A stretch of 64,000 nt of DNA. It comes from Verrucomicrobiales bacterium. GTDB taxonomy: Bacteria > Verrucomicrobiota > Verrucomicrobiia > Verrucomicrobiales > DEV007. The DNA lies in contig JARGNI010000021.1 of the NCBI GenBank assembly GCA_029213195.1, forward strand, positions 1 through 64,000, read 5' to 3'. A program made the translations under genes and the position numbers. A model generated the notes under the pieces. That model was not told where the DNA came from. It did no database searches and was given only the letters and a program-made list of their open reading frames with translations. Positions 36,556 through 46,795 of the stretch are shown one piece after another (within the stretch, counting starts at the first letter, position 1; every line of letters begins with the position of its first letter).

Positions 36556-37880
36556 TGTTTGATACTCGTGATAAACCCCAGATGGTCGAAGGCGCCTTCC
36601 TCATCGGCGCCTACTTCGATCGAGATGATGAAGACCTCTGCAAAAGTCTGCTCGAAGAGTTGAAGGAGCTGGTCTCGACGCTGGGGATTACGATCGTGGC
36701 CACTCGTCCCGTCTTCGTTCGATCCCGAAGCAAGCGCTACCTGACCGGAACCGGAAAAGCCGCGGAGTTGATCGACGAAGCCAAGTCCCTGGGAGCCGAT
36801 TGCATCGTCTTCGACAACGAGCTCAGTCCCTCCCAACAGCGAACCTGGGAGACCGATGGAGACATTACCGTAATCGACCGCGAGGAAGTCATCCTCGACA
36901 TCTTCCGGATGCGAGCTCAGACCAAGGAAGCACGGCTCCAGGTCGAGCTCGCCCGAATGCAGTATTCCCTGCCAAGGCTCGCCCGGATGTGGTCTCACCT
37001 CGATCGTCAGCGGGGAGCCACCGGAGGTGGCAAAGGCGGCGGTGGAGCCGCCCGTGGAGAAGGAGAGCAGCAGATCGAAGTTGATCGTCGTCTCGCCAGG
37101 AAACGAATCGACCGGATCAAGTCGGAGCTCGAAGATGTCCGCAAGAATCGACAGACCCAGCGAAAGCAGAGAGCCGACGAAGGGATCTGCCAGGCTTCCA
37201 TCGTGGGCTACACCAATGCGGGAAAAAGCACTCTTCTCAACGCCCTTTCCGGCGCGTCCGTTCTCGCCGAGGACAAGCTCTTCGCGACCCTCGATCCGAC
37301 CACTCGGAGAATCGAGCTGCCCGACGGCCAGCCCCTCCTCCTGACCGATACCGTGGGATTCGTGCGAAACCTCCCCCACCGTCTCGTCGAAGCCTTCAAG
37401 GCCACCCTCGAGGAAGCCATCCTTGCGGATTTCCTGATCCACGTCGTCGATGCCAGCTCTCCCGAGATTTTCGACCTCTACGAGACAACCCGGACCGTGC
37501 TTCATGAGCTGGGTGCGGACGACAAACCCACTGTCATTGTCGTCAACAAGATCGACCTGATTGAAGGCCAGGAGGAACGGATCCACGAGCTTCGCAGTCA
37601 CTTCGATCCATCCTCCGTATTCGTTTCCGTGATGACCGGCCAGGGAATGGACCGTCTCACCGACCGTCTCGCTGATATGATGGTCGACCGGGTTTCACGG
37701 ATGGCTCTCCGCATTCCCCAAGCCCAGCACGATTTGATTTCCCTGCTTCATCGCGAAGCGAAAATTCTCTCGACCGACTACGAGGGCAACGATGTCCTAC
37801 TCACTGCGATTGTGCCCCATACCCTGAGGCACAAGTACGAATCCTTTTGCGAGGAGATCGAAAAGAAGGCGAAGGCCTAG
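36555..37880 (+). CDS. hflX: GTPase HflX
   Basis: GTGKAAELIDEAKSLGADCIVFDNELSPSQQR; VGYTNAGKSTLLNAL; TDTVGFVRNLPH; VNKIDL. Confidence 0.96.
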   Translation: MFDTRDKPQMVEGAFLIGAYFDRDDEDLCKSLLEELKELVSTLGITIVATRPVFVRSRSKRYLTGTGKAAELIDEAKSLGADCIVFDNELSPSQQRTWETDGDITVIDREEVILDIFRMRAQTKEARLQVELARMQYSLPRLARMWSHLDRQRGATGGGKGGGGAARGEGEQQIEVDRRLARKRIDRIKSELEDVRKNRQTQRKQRADEGICQASIVGYTNAGKSTLLNALSGASVLAEDKLFATLDPTTRRIELPDGQPLLLTDTVGFVRNLPHRLVEAFKATLEEAILADFLIHVVDASSPEIFDLYETTRTVLHELGADDKPTVIVVNKIDLIEGQEERIHELRSHFDPSSVFVSVMTGQGMDRLTDRLADMMVDRVSRMALRIPQAQHDLISLLHREAKILSTDYEGNDVLLTAIVPHTLRHKYESFCEEIEKKAKA

Positions 37881-37904
37881 GGTGCGCTTCCGTCGGGATC
37901 GGAT

Positions 37905-39572
37905 TTACGCCACCCGCGACTGCGAGCGTAAAGGCTTTCTCATCGAGTGATGCGAAGCCCTCTGGGAACGGGATTCGCTTTCCCTGCGAGGAGCAGATCG
38001 TTCATAACTCCCATCGGAAGAATAAGCCAAAAGGACTCCGGAAACACAGGCCCCGGTGTTCTCGAGCGCATACCGCACCTTTTTCAAACGAGGAAACGTG
38101 TGGGAGGCATAGGAACTCACGATGAAAGCGTGATCGGCATACCCCGAAAGCACACCCGCATCAGAATGAGTCTGAATCGAGGGAGAAGTCAGGAGAATGT
38201 AGTCGAAGCGACTCTTCATTTCCCAGATGAGGTCATCCATTCGCTTTCCCCCCAGGAGTCCTGCCGGGTCATCGACCATCGGTCCGCTGGGCATACACCA
38301 AAGGTTCGGATGTCTCGACTTGATGACCGTCTCCTCCATTCGCATTTCACCCTGGAGGTAATCCGTAAGCCCGGGTTGGCGAGAGGCGTCAAGGAGAGGG
38401 CCTACTTTCGAGCTTCTCACATCCGCATCGATCAAGAGGACCATGTGCCCCGCATCGGCAAGCACCGAGGCCAGGTTCACCGCCACCTCAGAGCTTTGAC
38501 CCTCCACCGACTCGGCAACCAGGCTGATGACCGAGCATTCCGCAGCGGGAAGACGGTGGATCTTGGTTCGCAGATCCCGATACGGCTCGAGCAAAGCGTC
38601 GGGAGGGTGATTGAGACGCGGCAGAGGCAGGGGCGGCACCGGTGCAATGCCCACGACCGCCAGCTGAAAATTTTCCGAGATCCGGGAAAGGACGGCGAAT
38701 GGAGACCGGCCAGAAGAAAAAAGAAGCACCATCCCCGTGCTCACAAAAAACCCAAGCAGGCTGAAGAGCCCCGCTCGCTGCCAGCGCTGCTGAATCAACT
38801 CTGCATCCTCCGAATTCGCTTTCCGGGCAATCTCCACGCCCGAGGAGACACTTTGCAACTCGACGATGGCGCGCTGATGCTTGGCCTCCAGCGACCGAAT
38901 CACATTGGAAACGCCAACGAGACGACGACGAAGATCTCTCGCTTCCACCTCGTTGTCGGAAGAGGCCGCCCGAGATGCAGCACCCAATGATTTCAACTCC
39001 GACTCGATCGTGTCGACCATTTCCCGGCGAGATTCGATCTCGGCGGCAAAGGACCGCACTTGGGATTCTGCCTCCGCCCTCGTCTTGGATTGTTCACGGG
39101 CAATGAATTCGAGAGCCAGCGCATTCGCGATTTCGACTGATTCCTCGGAAGAGGCGGAACGCACTGCGATCCGATACACTCCTCTTTTCTCTCCCTCCCG
39201 GATGCGAAGCCGGGACCGAAGAACTCGGAGCGCATCGGCTCGATCGTCCAGTTCCCACCGCTTCACCAAGTCACAAGAATCGATTACCTGGAGCAGAAGC
39301 ACCCCGCTGCGAAGAGTCGACTCTCTTCGGCGAAGCGAATTCAGGACGGAGGGTCGCAATTCCGTGGAGGCTCGAGGAGAAGTCTCCTCCATATCCTCTC
39401 CGAGCAGCGAAACCTCCGCCACCGCTTCATAAAATGGCGCTTCCCGACTCCCGAGAAAGGACCCGACCAGTAAAGCCACCGATACGGTGAGGACAATCAC
39501 AGGCCATTTCGAAGCGAGCGCATGCCTGCAGTCGACCCAACTCGACGTGGCTCTATTTCGCTCGGCTACCAT
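37905..39572 (-). CDS. Wzz/BY-kinase-like polysaccharide chain-length/export protein with degenerate Walker A
   Basis: Two TM segments flanking a coiled coil; C-terminal CpsD-like domain SVISLVAESVEGQSSEVAVNLASVLADAGHMVLLIDADVRSSKVG. ORF extends to 39611; ATG at 39572 preferred. Confidence 0.78.
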   Translation of the reverse strand: MVAERNRATSSWVDCRHALASKWPVIVLTVSVALLVGSFLGSREAPFYEAVAEVSLLGEDMEETSPRASTELRPSVLNSLRRRESTLRSGVLLLQVIDSCDLVKRWELDDRADALRVLRSRLRIREGEKRGVYRIAVRSASSEESVEIANALALEFIAREQSKTRAEAESQVRSFAAEIESRREMVDTIESELKSLGAASRAASSDNEVEARDLRRRLVGVSNVIRSLEAKHQRAIVELQSVSSGVEIARKANSEDAELIQQRWQRAGLFSLLGFFVSTGMVLLFSSGRSPFAVLSRISENFQLAVVGIAPVPPLPLPRLNHPPDALLEPYRDLRTKIHRLPAAECSVISLVAESVEGQSSEVAVNLASVLADAGHMVLLIDADVRSSKVGPLLDASRQPGLTDYLQGEMRMEETVIKSRHPNLWCMPSGPMVDDPAGLLGGKRMDDLIWEMKSRFDYILLTSPSIQTHSDAGVLSGYADHAFIVSSYASHTFPRLKKVRYALENTGACVSGVLLAYSSDGSYERSAPRRESESRSQRASHHSMRKPLRSQSRVA

Positions 39573-39596
39573 AAATATCAGAATATTCTGATATTT
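39573..39596. promoter_or_regulatory. 24-bp perfect palindrome next to probable start codon
   Basis: AAATATCAGAATATTCTGATATTT equals its own reverse complement. Confidence 0.55.
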
Positions 39597-39648
39597 CAGG
39601 AATACAAACAATTATTTCATTCAATTCCAGATTCCACAGCAGCCGTTC

Positions 39649-41628
39649 TCAATCCATTTTACGGGACTGTAACTCGCTGATTTCCTGGGAGAAGCTGCTG
39701 CTGAGAATGGGGAAACGACACCAGGTTTTGGGATCGAGGTTCTTGTCGTCGACATGAAATCCAGGGGCATAGCGTTCCCGTTTCCACTGATTTCGACTCC
39801 AGAGTCGAAAAAATTTCACGACCCAGTCGCGGAGTTGCTGCGGCGAATACGTCTCCGACTCGACCTCGCAGAGAAGCTCCCAGACTTCCCCCGGCAGCTT
39901 TTTGTCCCGGATCGCGAGTCTTTCAATCGCATCGAGCACGGGATAGGGCATCAGGTCCGACTCGTCCGTCTGACCACTCTCACTCGGTCGCAATTCTGCG
40001 GTGGGAGCTTGGACGTTGATCGCCTTCAGCGCGGGAATGGGCTTGATGTCGGGCGCGCAACCAGTCGTTTCCAGCCAGCGCAACCAGTGGCGCAAGAAGG
40101 CCTTGTCGATTCCTGAAATCGGACTCAGCCCACCGCTGGTGTCCCCATCCATCGTCGCATACCCGACGGCAGCTTCGGATCGATTGCTCGTCGAAAGGAG
40201 CAGGGCATTTCGAATATTGGTCAGCATCCAGACCCCGGGAGATCGCACTCGCGCCTGGATATTCTGCAGCGCGATATCATCGGTCTCCCAGTCGAGATCC
40301 CGTCCGATGCCTTCCTCGATCCTTTCTCGATACCCCTCGACCAGTGCATCAACATCCCATTCCTGGAACTCAGCCCCGATCGCCTCAGCCACTGCTCTCG
40401 CTGCCTCGCGAGTGGTATCCGAGCTATTCCGGGTGCTCTGGTAGACGCAGGAGAGCAGCTGCTTCAGGAGTGGCCCTTCCTCGAAAGAAATATGACCCAG
40501 CTTCTCTCGAAACCGCTCTTCCCCCAGATCGGCCAGACCCAATTCCAGCATGTAGTAAACCAGGACCGCAGTAGCAGCGGAATCCGCACCCCCACTCAGG
40601 GAAACGACGAAACCACCCGAGTAGCTCTTTCTCAGGTAGTCGAAAAGCCCCAGAGCCATGACACGGGTGAACTCCTCCTCCTTGGCATCGGCCGCGAGAT
40701 TGCCAAAACTCTGTTCGGTGCGAAACGGCCCTTTCCACTCGGGAACGAAATCGGAAGACACCGTCAGTTCCGGAGATTCCCCGATCACTGGACGATGACT
40801 GACCTGGCGAGCCTGGTGCAGTCGGGTCAGGTTCAAATCAATTGTCGCAGCAGTAACGACCGTGTCGCGAAACGAGAAGCGTTTTCCCTCGGCGACATAT
40901 TCCCCTCCGCAGGCAATCACCGTCCCGCCATCGTAGATAATTCTCCCCGCTTCGTTTCCGAGGAGATTGGCATAGACATAGCCACAAGAGAAGGCGCGAG
41001 AACCTTCGAGCACGAATCGTTCACGGACCATCTGTTTGCCAAACGCAAAATGGCTCGCGCTGGGATTGAAAATCAAATCGACCCCTCGCTGAGAAAGTCG
41101 CATCCCGGGCCGTTGTGCGACCCAGGCATCTTCGCAGATTTCGAATCCAAGCCGAACCCCAGCCACATCGAAAATGAGATCGCCTAGAGGAACATCTTGA
41201 TCCCCGACCCTGACGCTCTCGACCAACCCTACCGGCCAGGGCTTGAACCATCTCGGTTCGTAATGCAATCCATCCCCAGCCAGGTTCTGCTTCGCGACCA
41301 ACCCGAGGATTTCCCCATCGACGATGAGCGCGACGACGTTGTAGACCGAACTTTCGAACCAGAGCGGCAGTCCAATAGCCACGACGAGACCTTTGCACTC
41401 CGGCGCGAAGGAGAGCAGAGATCGCACCGCTTCTTCCCCTACTTCCGGAGCAAGGAACATGTCCTCACAGCCATAGCCGGTGATCGCGAGCTCGGGCAAA
41501 CAGAGATAACCCACTCCCTTCTCACGCGCCTCCACAACCGCCGCGATGGCACGTGCGAGGTTTCCCTCCCAATCGAGAGGGGTCTGATTCAAAGAGGCGG
41601 CGCCGGCAACGATGCGGTTCATAGTCAA
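39649..41628 (-). CDS. nadE: glutamine-dependent NAD+ synthase (nitrilase plus synthase)
   Basis: YLCLPELAITGYGCEDMF, GFEICEDAWV, VVSLSGGADSAATAVL, STSNRSEAAVGYATMDGDTSGGLSPI. Confidence 0.95.
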   Translation of the reverse strand: MTMNRIVAGAASLNQTPLDWEGNLARAIAAVVEAREKGVGYLCLPELAITGYGCEDMFLAPEVGEEAVRSLLSFAPECKGLVVAIGLPLWFESSVYNVVALIVDGEILGLVAKQNLAGDGLHYEPRWFKPWPVGLVESVRVGDQDVPLGDLIFDVAGVRLGFEICEDAWVAQRPGMRLSQRGVDLIFNPSASHFAFGKQMVRERFVLEGSRAFSCGYVYANLLGNEAGRIIYDGGTVIACGGEYVAEGKRFSFRDTVVTAATIDLNLTRLHQARQVSHRPVIGESPELTVSSDFVPEWKGPFRTEQSFGNLAADAKEEEFTRVMALGLFDYLRKSYSGGFVVSLSGGADSAATAVLVYYMLELGLADLGEERFREKLGHISFEEGPLLKQLLSCVYQSTRNSSDTTREAARAVAEAIGAEFQEWDVDALVEGYRERIEEGIGRDLDWETDDIALQNIQARVRSPGVWMLTNIRNALLLSTSNRSEAAVGYATMDGDTSGGLSPISGIDKAFLRHWLRWLETTGCAPDIKPIPALKAINVQAPTAELRPSESGQTDESDLMPYPVLDAIERLAIRDKKLPGEVWELLCEVESETYSPQQLRDWVVKFFRLWSRNQWKRERYAPGFHVDDKNLDPKTWCRFPILSSSFSQEISELQSRKMD

Positions 41629-41735
41629 GCTTTACACTGTCCGGTAAAATACGACTGCGAGCAACGGGGAGTTTTCTTCCCTTGAAATGTGGTTCCGATA
41701 CTTGCCGCAGCTCCCGGTGCAGTCTAACGATCAAC

Positions 41736-42785
41736 ATGGCCGATCTCTATCCCCTGGCTCGCAAGCTCCTCTTCACCCTCGATGCCGAAACCGCGCATCA
41801 CCTGACCCTTTCCTCGATGAAAATGGGACACTCCCTCGGGCTGCTCAAGGCGATGACGGGGACTTGCTGCCAGCCCTCGTTGCTCTCCGAGGAGAAGGCA
41901 AAACCGGTCGAGGTCATGGGGCTGACCTTTCCCAATCGGGTCGGCCTTGCCGCAGGGCTCGACAAAAAGGGGGAAGCAATCGGAGCCTTCGGCGATCTTG
42001 GCTTCGGTCATGTCGAGGTCGGGACGGTAACCCCCCGCCCCCAACCCGGAAATGCGAAGCCACGGCTCTTCCGTCTCCAGGAGCACGATGCGATCATCAA
42101 TCGCATGGGATTCAACAATCCCGGAGTCGAGGAAATGCTGGCCAATATCGAGCACTCGCGAAAGGGTTACCCCGGTATCCTTGGCATCAACATCGGCAAG
42201 AATTTCGATACCCCGAACGAGCATTTCCTCTCGGACTACCTCGCCTGCTTCGAAGGCGTCTACGACGCGGCGGACTACATCACGGCCAACCTCTCTTCTC
42301 CCAATACCAAGGGCCTGCGCGATCTCCAGAGTGCCGAGACTTGTCACGAGCTCATCCGAACCCTGCAGAACAAGCGAGAAGAACTGATGCCACATCACAA
42401 GGGCAAGAAAGTTCCCATCGTCATCAAGATCGCCCCCGATCTCGACGAGGATGCCATCCGCGGACTCGCCGAGGTCTTCAATGAAACCGATGTCGATGGA
42501 GTGATCACGACCAACACCACGATCGAGCGAGATGCGGTGAAGACCCATCCCCGAGGAGAAGAAGCCGGTGGGCTCAGTGGGGCACCCCTGTCCGAGGCTT
42601 CGACAAAGGTCCTCGCGCTGCTTCGTTCGGAAATGAAAGAAGACATTCCGATCATTGGATCCGGCGGAGTCATGACGGCCGCAGATGCCCAGGCGAAAAT
42701 GGACGCCGGAGCCAGTCTCGTCCAGGTTTACACTGGGCTCGTCTACTCCGGCCCTCAACTTGTCCGTGACCTGGCCGAATTGTAA
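41736..42785 (+). CDS. pyrD: dihydroorotate dehydrogenase (quinone)
   Basis: NRVGLAAGLDKKGEAIGAFGDLGFGHVEVGTVTPRPQPGNAKPRLFRL; NLSSPNTKGLRDLQ; IIGSGGVMTAADAQAKMDAGASLVQVYTGLVY. Confidence 0.96.
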   Translation: MADLYPLARKLLFTLDAETAHHLTLSSMKMGHSLGLLKAMTGTCCQPSLLSEEKAKPVEVMGLTFPNRVGLAAGLDKKGEAIGAFGDLGFGHVEVGTVTPRPQPGNAKPRLFRLQEHDAIINRMGFNNPGVEEMLANIEHSRKGYPGILGINIGKNFDTPNEHFLSDYLACFEGVYDAADYITANLSSPNTKGLRDLQSAETCHELIRTLQNKREELMPHHKGKKVPIVIKIAPDLDEDAIRGLAEVFNETDVDGVITTNTTIERDAVKTHPRGEEAGGLSGAPLSEASTKVLALLRSEMKEDIPIIGSGGVMTAADAQAKMDAGASLVQVYTGLVYSGPQLVRDLAEL

Positions 42786-42859
42786 ATCCAATCGCCAACC
42801 TTGCGAGAGACAGGAATGCCCGCCCGCGACTGGCACAGTAGACGCTCCCTCTTCTTCCC

Positions 42860-43720
42860 ATGCCCTTCCGTCTCCAAAGCAACCTTTACTACCAACTGAC
42901 CGGACCGGCAGCGATTCTCTGCTCGCTGCGTCCACACCGAAGCGAGGGGCAACGGGCCCGGGAAGAGTCCCTGTCTTCGAATCCCGAATTTGCTCCCCTC
43001 GAGATCGAAGTCGCCCCCTTTTCCAATCGGCTCACGCGATTCGAGGTTTCGAACATCGAGGAACTCTGCATCCACTACGAAGGAGTCTTCGACAGCGAAG
43101 CTGAAACGGTGGAAGCGCCGACACACGCCAAGCCGGTTTCCTATCCCGAAGACCCCGAGGTCCTCCCTTTCCTTTTTCCCAGCCGCTACGCTCCTTCCGA
43201 TCGATTCAGCCAGGTCGCCCTCGAACTCTTTGGCGGGATCGAGAGCCCTTTCGCGCAAGCCCTTGCGATCGAAGACTGGCTTTTTGAGAACATCAACTAC
43301 CTCTACGGCTCATCGAACGAAGGCACTTCGGCCGAGGACACCTTTCTCCAGCGACAGGGTGTGTGTCGCGACTTCGCGCACCTCGGGATCGCGCTCTGCC
43401 GAGCACTTTTTCTCCCCGCGCGCTACATCACGGCCTACTGCTATCAACTGGAACCCCAGGATTTTCATGCCGCCTTCGAAGTCTACCTGGACGGGAGATG
43501 GCACCTCTTCGACGGAACCCGGCTCGTTCCTCTCAACGCACTGATCAAGATCGCGGTGGGACGAGATGCGGCGGAAACGGCTGTCGCCAGTCTCAGTGGA
43601 AACATCATATCCACGGGCATGGAGATCTACGTCTACCACGAACCGGAATCCGATGAGGCCTTCTACCGCGATTTTCGCGACGAGCTCCGAGATCGGAATC
43701 AGAGCCTAGTGCTTCCGTGA
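42860..43720 (+). CDS. transglutaminase-like family protein
   Basis: TFLQRQGVCRDFAHLGIALCRALFLPARYITAYC; DFHAAFEVYLDGRWHLFDGT (Cys-His-Asp). Confidence 0.9.
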   Translation: MPFRLQSNLYYQLTGPAAILCSLRPHRSEGQRAREESLSSNPEFAPLEIEVAPFSNRLTRFEVSNIEELCIHYEGVFDSEAETVEAPTHAKPVSYPEDPEVLPFLFPSRYAPSDRFSQVALELFGGIESPFAQALAIEDWLFENINYLYGSSNEGTSAEDTFLQRQGVCRDFAHLGIALCRALFLPARYITAYCYQLEPQDFHAAFEVYLDGRWHLFDGTRLVPLNALIKIAVGRDAAETAVASLSGNIISTGMEIYVYHEPESDEAFYRDFRDELRDRNQSLVLP

Positions 43721-43780
43721 GTCCGTGCCCCGGATCAGACCCAACCTTCGGGAAGGAAATCGGGCACTCCGCCCCCGGCT

Positions 43781-44623
43781 TCAGGCCGCCTTCTCCGGCA
43801 GCATGAAACTGAGAAGCTGGCCGAGACGCTCACGCAGGTCGGATCGAGAGACGATCAAATCGACGAGACCGTGATCGAGAAGGAATTCGGCAGTCTGAAA
43901 ACCCGGAGGTAGGTCTTGGTGAGTCGTTTCCTTGATGACACGAGGACCGGCGAAACCAATCATGCACTTGGGCTCCGCGATGATCACGTCGCCCAGCGTG
44001 GCAAAGCTTGCCGTCACGCCACCGGTCGTGGGGTGGGTCAAAATTGAAATGTAGGGCAGTCCAGCCTCGTGATGACGGGCCAGTGCGCCACTCGTCTTCG
44101 CCATTTGCATGAGGCTCAGAATTCCCTCGTGCATCCTCGCACCCCCAGAGGCGCTGACGATGATCGCCCCACGTTTCTCTGCGGTCGCAACCTCGATCGA
44201 ACGCGTCAGCTTTTCTCCAACCGCCGAGCCCATGCTCGCTCCGAGAAATCGGAAGTCCATGACCCCCAGGGTTACCGGATTGCCTTGGATGGAACCACGA
44301 CCCGTGAGGACGCCGTCCTTCAATCCCGTCTTCTTCTGGTAGGCCTTCACCTTGTCGGAATACCCCTTGAAACCGAGAGCATCGACAGACTCCACGGTCG
44401 GATCGAGCTCTTCGAAGGAGTCCTTGTCGAGCAACATCTCGACCCGCTCCTGGGAAGTCAGGGTAAAGTGGTGGTCACACTTCGTGCAGACACGATGACG
44501 CTGCTTCAGCGTGATCTCGTCGATGATCGCCCCACAAGTCGGACACTTGTTCCACAAGCCTTCCGGCATGTCGGATTTTTTCTTTCCGGGCGATTTGAAA
44601 GATCGTTTTTTGAAAAGAGGCAT
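43781..44623 (-). CDS. accD: acetyl-CoA carboxylase carboxyltransferase subunit beta
   Basis: CPTCGAIIDEITLKQRHRVCTKCDHHF zinc finger; ASGGARMHEGILSLMQMAKTSGAL; PTTGGVTASFATLGD. Confidence 0.96.
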   Translation of the reverse strand: MPLFKKRSFKSPGKKKSDMPEGLWNKCPTCGAIIDEITLKQRHRVCTKCDHHFTLTSQERVEMLLDKDSFEELDPTVESVDALGFKGYSDKVKAYQKKTGLKDGVLTGRGSIQGNPVTLGVMDFRFLGASMGSAVGEKLTRSIEVATAEKRGAIIVSASGGARMHEGILSLMQMAKTSGALARHHEAGLPYISILTHPTTGGVTASFATLGDVIIAEPKCMIGFAGPRVIKETTHQDLPPGFQTAEFLLDHGLVDLIVSRSDLRERLGQLLSFMLPEKAA

Positions 44624-44790
44624 AGGACCAAAAGTGAAATTCAGGACGGTGTGTGTTTCTCGAAGAAAGATAGCCGATCTGCGAAAACCTCGTCCCTCCT
44701 CGAACCTCGACAGTAGCGAAAAACACCGCTTTCACAACCTATTTCCTCGGGATTGCGGACCGCACAAGCTTCCCGCCATCGAGCTCGGGT

Positions 44791-45594
44791 TCACCCTCTC
44801 AACACCGAAATCGCAGCAATCGGCTGATCTTCAAAACCAGAATCGCGCAAAATTCGAGCACATTCCGAAACCGTCGTCGCCGTGGTCATGACGTCATCGA
44901 CAATGAGAATACCAAACCCCTCCTCGAACGAATCGGCTTTCGCTCGCAGGGCAAAGACATCGGAGAGATTCCGAAGTCGCTCTTTGCGATCGAGCTGCGC
45001 CTGTCGCACCGTCGCTTTCGTTCTCACGAGACACGCGGTTTCGACGAGGTGACTTCCGTTCGGAGAGTGACGCCGGAACTCGGTCGCGATCTCAGCGGCC
45101 TGGTTGAATCCCCTCTCTCGCAATCGCTTCCGATGAAGTGGCACCGGGACGAGGTGCCAACCCGGCACCTCCCGCAACCTCTCATCCTCCCAGACTCGTT
45201 GCAGCAGGACTCCCCAGAGTCGCGCGAGATGGATCTGCTTCCCGTATTTGTAGGCATGCATCAACTCACGGGCCTCCCCCGAGCTGCGATAGGCACTGAT
45301 CGCAAAATCAACGGCCAGTTCGCGATCCGCACAGTTGCTGCAGCGAAAGGTCGCCATCGCAAGGTTCAGGACGCTTCCATCTCCATAGCTCTGCCCACAA
45401 ACCCGGCAGGCCTCTGCCCCCATCGGGGTCAACCTGCTCTCGCAGTTTTCACAGAGAAAGGGCATCTGCGATTGGCGATGGTGCGAAAGGATCTCGTCGC
45501 AGACTCCGCAGGCAGGAGGAAAAATCCACCGCTTCGCCCGTCGAGCGAGATCCGGAATCCAACGCGAGATCACACCTTGACGCCCCAAATTCAT
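44791..45594 (-). CDS. ComF family phosphoribosyltransferase-like protein
   Basis: CGVCDEILS..CENCESRL..CRVCGQSY; VPVPLHRKRLRERGFNQAAEIA; ILIVDDVMTTATTVSECARIL. Confidence 0.93.
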   Translation of the reverse strand: MNLGRQGVISRWIPDLARRAKRWIFPPACGVCDEILSHHRQSQMPFLCENCESRLTPMGAEACRVCGQSYGDGSVLNLAMATFRCSNCADRELAVDFAISAYRSSGEARELMHAYKYGKQIHLARLWGVLLQRVWEDERLREVPGWHLVPVPLHRKRLRERGFNQAAEIATEFRRHSPNGSHLVETACLVRTKATVRQAQLDRKERLRNLSDVFALRAKADSFEEGFGILIVDDVMTTATTVSECARILRDSGFEDQPIAAISVLRG

Positions 45595-45600
45595 CCCCTT

Positions 45601-46599
45601 TCAAGATTCCAGAGCCGGCTCACGCCCAGTTCGATCTTTCTTCCGCAGCCAGAACCAGAGAGCCAGCCCGGTCAGCAGCACCACCAGGGTCGAGACCAAT
45701 CCAACACGCAGGGTATCCCCGAGCCAGGGCATCATTTCTGCCCTCTCGAAAGCTCGACGAGTCATGGGGCTCAGCATCTTGACCCCAAAAACCCAACCCG
45801 CGTGAAGCCCGATTCCCAGCCATAGCGAGCGCGTCGCCTCTCTCGTGTAGCCGAGGACAATCCCGATCGCGAAGAGGACAGCAAACTCCGACAGGAGAAA
45901 ATAGAGATCCCCGAACTGCGAGAAGAAATGCTGAAAAAGCCTACCCACGAACCAGAAGCCCGACGTCGCCGTGACCTCTGCCACCTGGAGAGTGTGAGGG
46001 GCGTTGAAGAAATGAATCACCGCAAAGAAAATCGCCACGAAAAAGAAGAGGACCCTCGGGCGCAACACCTTCCCCAGAACCGCATAGAGAGCGCCTCGAA
46101 AGACGAATTCCTCGAGGAAACCGACGGCAAACCCGGTCCCCAGAGCCGACAAAATCAGGCGAACGAGGGTCTTTCCGGAATCCTGCGACTCATACCATCC
46201 CTGCTGGACATACCAGGCCCCAAGGAGGAGCAAAGTCCCGCCGGCAAGGACGAAGCCAAGAAGAAGATGTTTCCACCACGATGGATTAGGGGCGAGATCG
46301 AGAGAGGCGAGAAAGCTGCGTTTCTCCCCCGTTCTTCCCCGCTTGAACCACGAAAGGACGGGCCAGACGAGCAGCACGGCGCCAATGAGGATGGCTCGAT
46401 TGAAATATCTCGAAAACTGGGCCCGATCCATCGATCCATGCAACCCGGCGAACGGACCATTCTCGATCCAGCCCTCCGCCACGACATGTTTGCCGAACTG
46501 GTAAAGAAACGGCGAGAGCACTGCGCCGAGCAGCACCGTGCCGAGAAAAAAGACGAGAATCTTGAAGGCTCCCGACTGGAAAAAATTTCGTCCTTCCAT
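45601..46599 (-). CDS. CPBP-family intramembrane protease
   Basis: Multi-TM; FLEEFVFRGALYAVLGK (EExxxR) and AVIHFFNAP, GIGLHAGW. Confidence 0.88.
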   Translation of the reverse strand: MEGRNFFQSGAFKILVFFLGTVLLGAVLSPFLYQFGKHVVAEGWIENGPFAGLHGSMDRAQFSRYFNRAILIGAVLLVWPVLSWFKRGRTGEKRSFLASLDLAPNPSWWKHLLLGFVLAGGTLLLLGAWYVQQGWYESQDSGKTLVRLILSALGTGFAVGFLEEFVFRGALYAVLGKVLRPRVLFFFVAIFFAVIHFFNAPHTLQVAEVTATSGFWFVGRLFQHFFSQFGDLYFLLSEFAVLFAIGIVLGYTREATRSLWLGIGLHAGWVFGVKMLSPMTRRAFERAEMMPWLGDTLRVGLVSTLVVLLTGLALWFWLRKKDRTGREPALES

Positions 46600-46795
46600 T
46601 TCAGCCTGATACGCGAAAACCCGCTGCTTTGCAATGCTGCGAAGTAAGCTGCGGGGCTCATCTGCGTCTGACAAAAGGCTTTTCCCGTAACTCCTTTCGG
46701 TGTAGTCTCCACGCTCCGAAACTAAGCTTTTACCGGCTTGGATCGTCCTATGGCGTAGATCCAACACGTCCCCTCACAGACCTGACCTCATTTCC

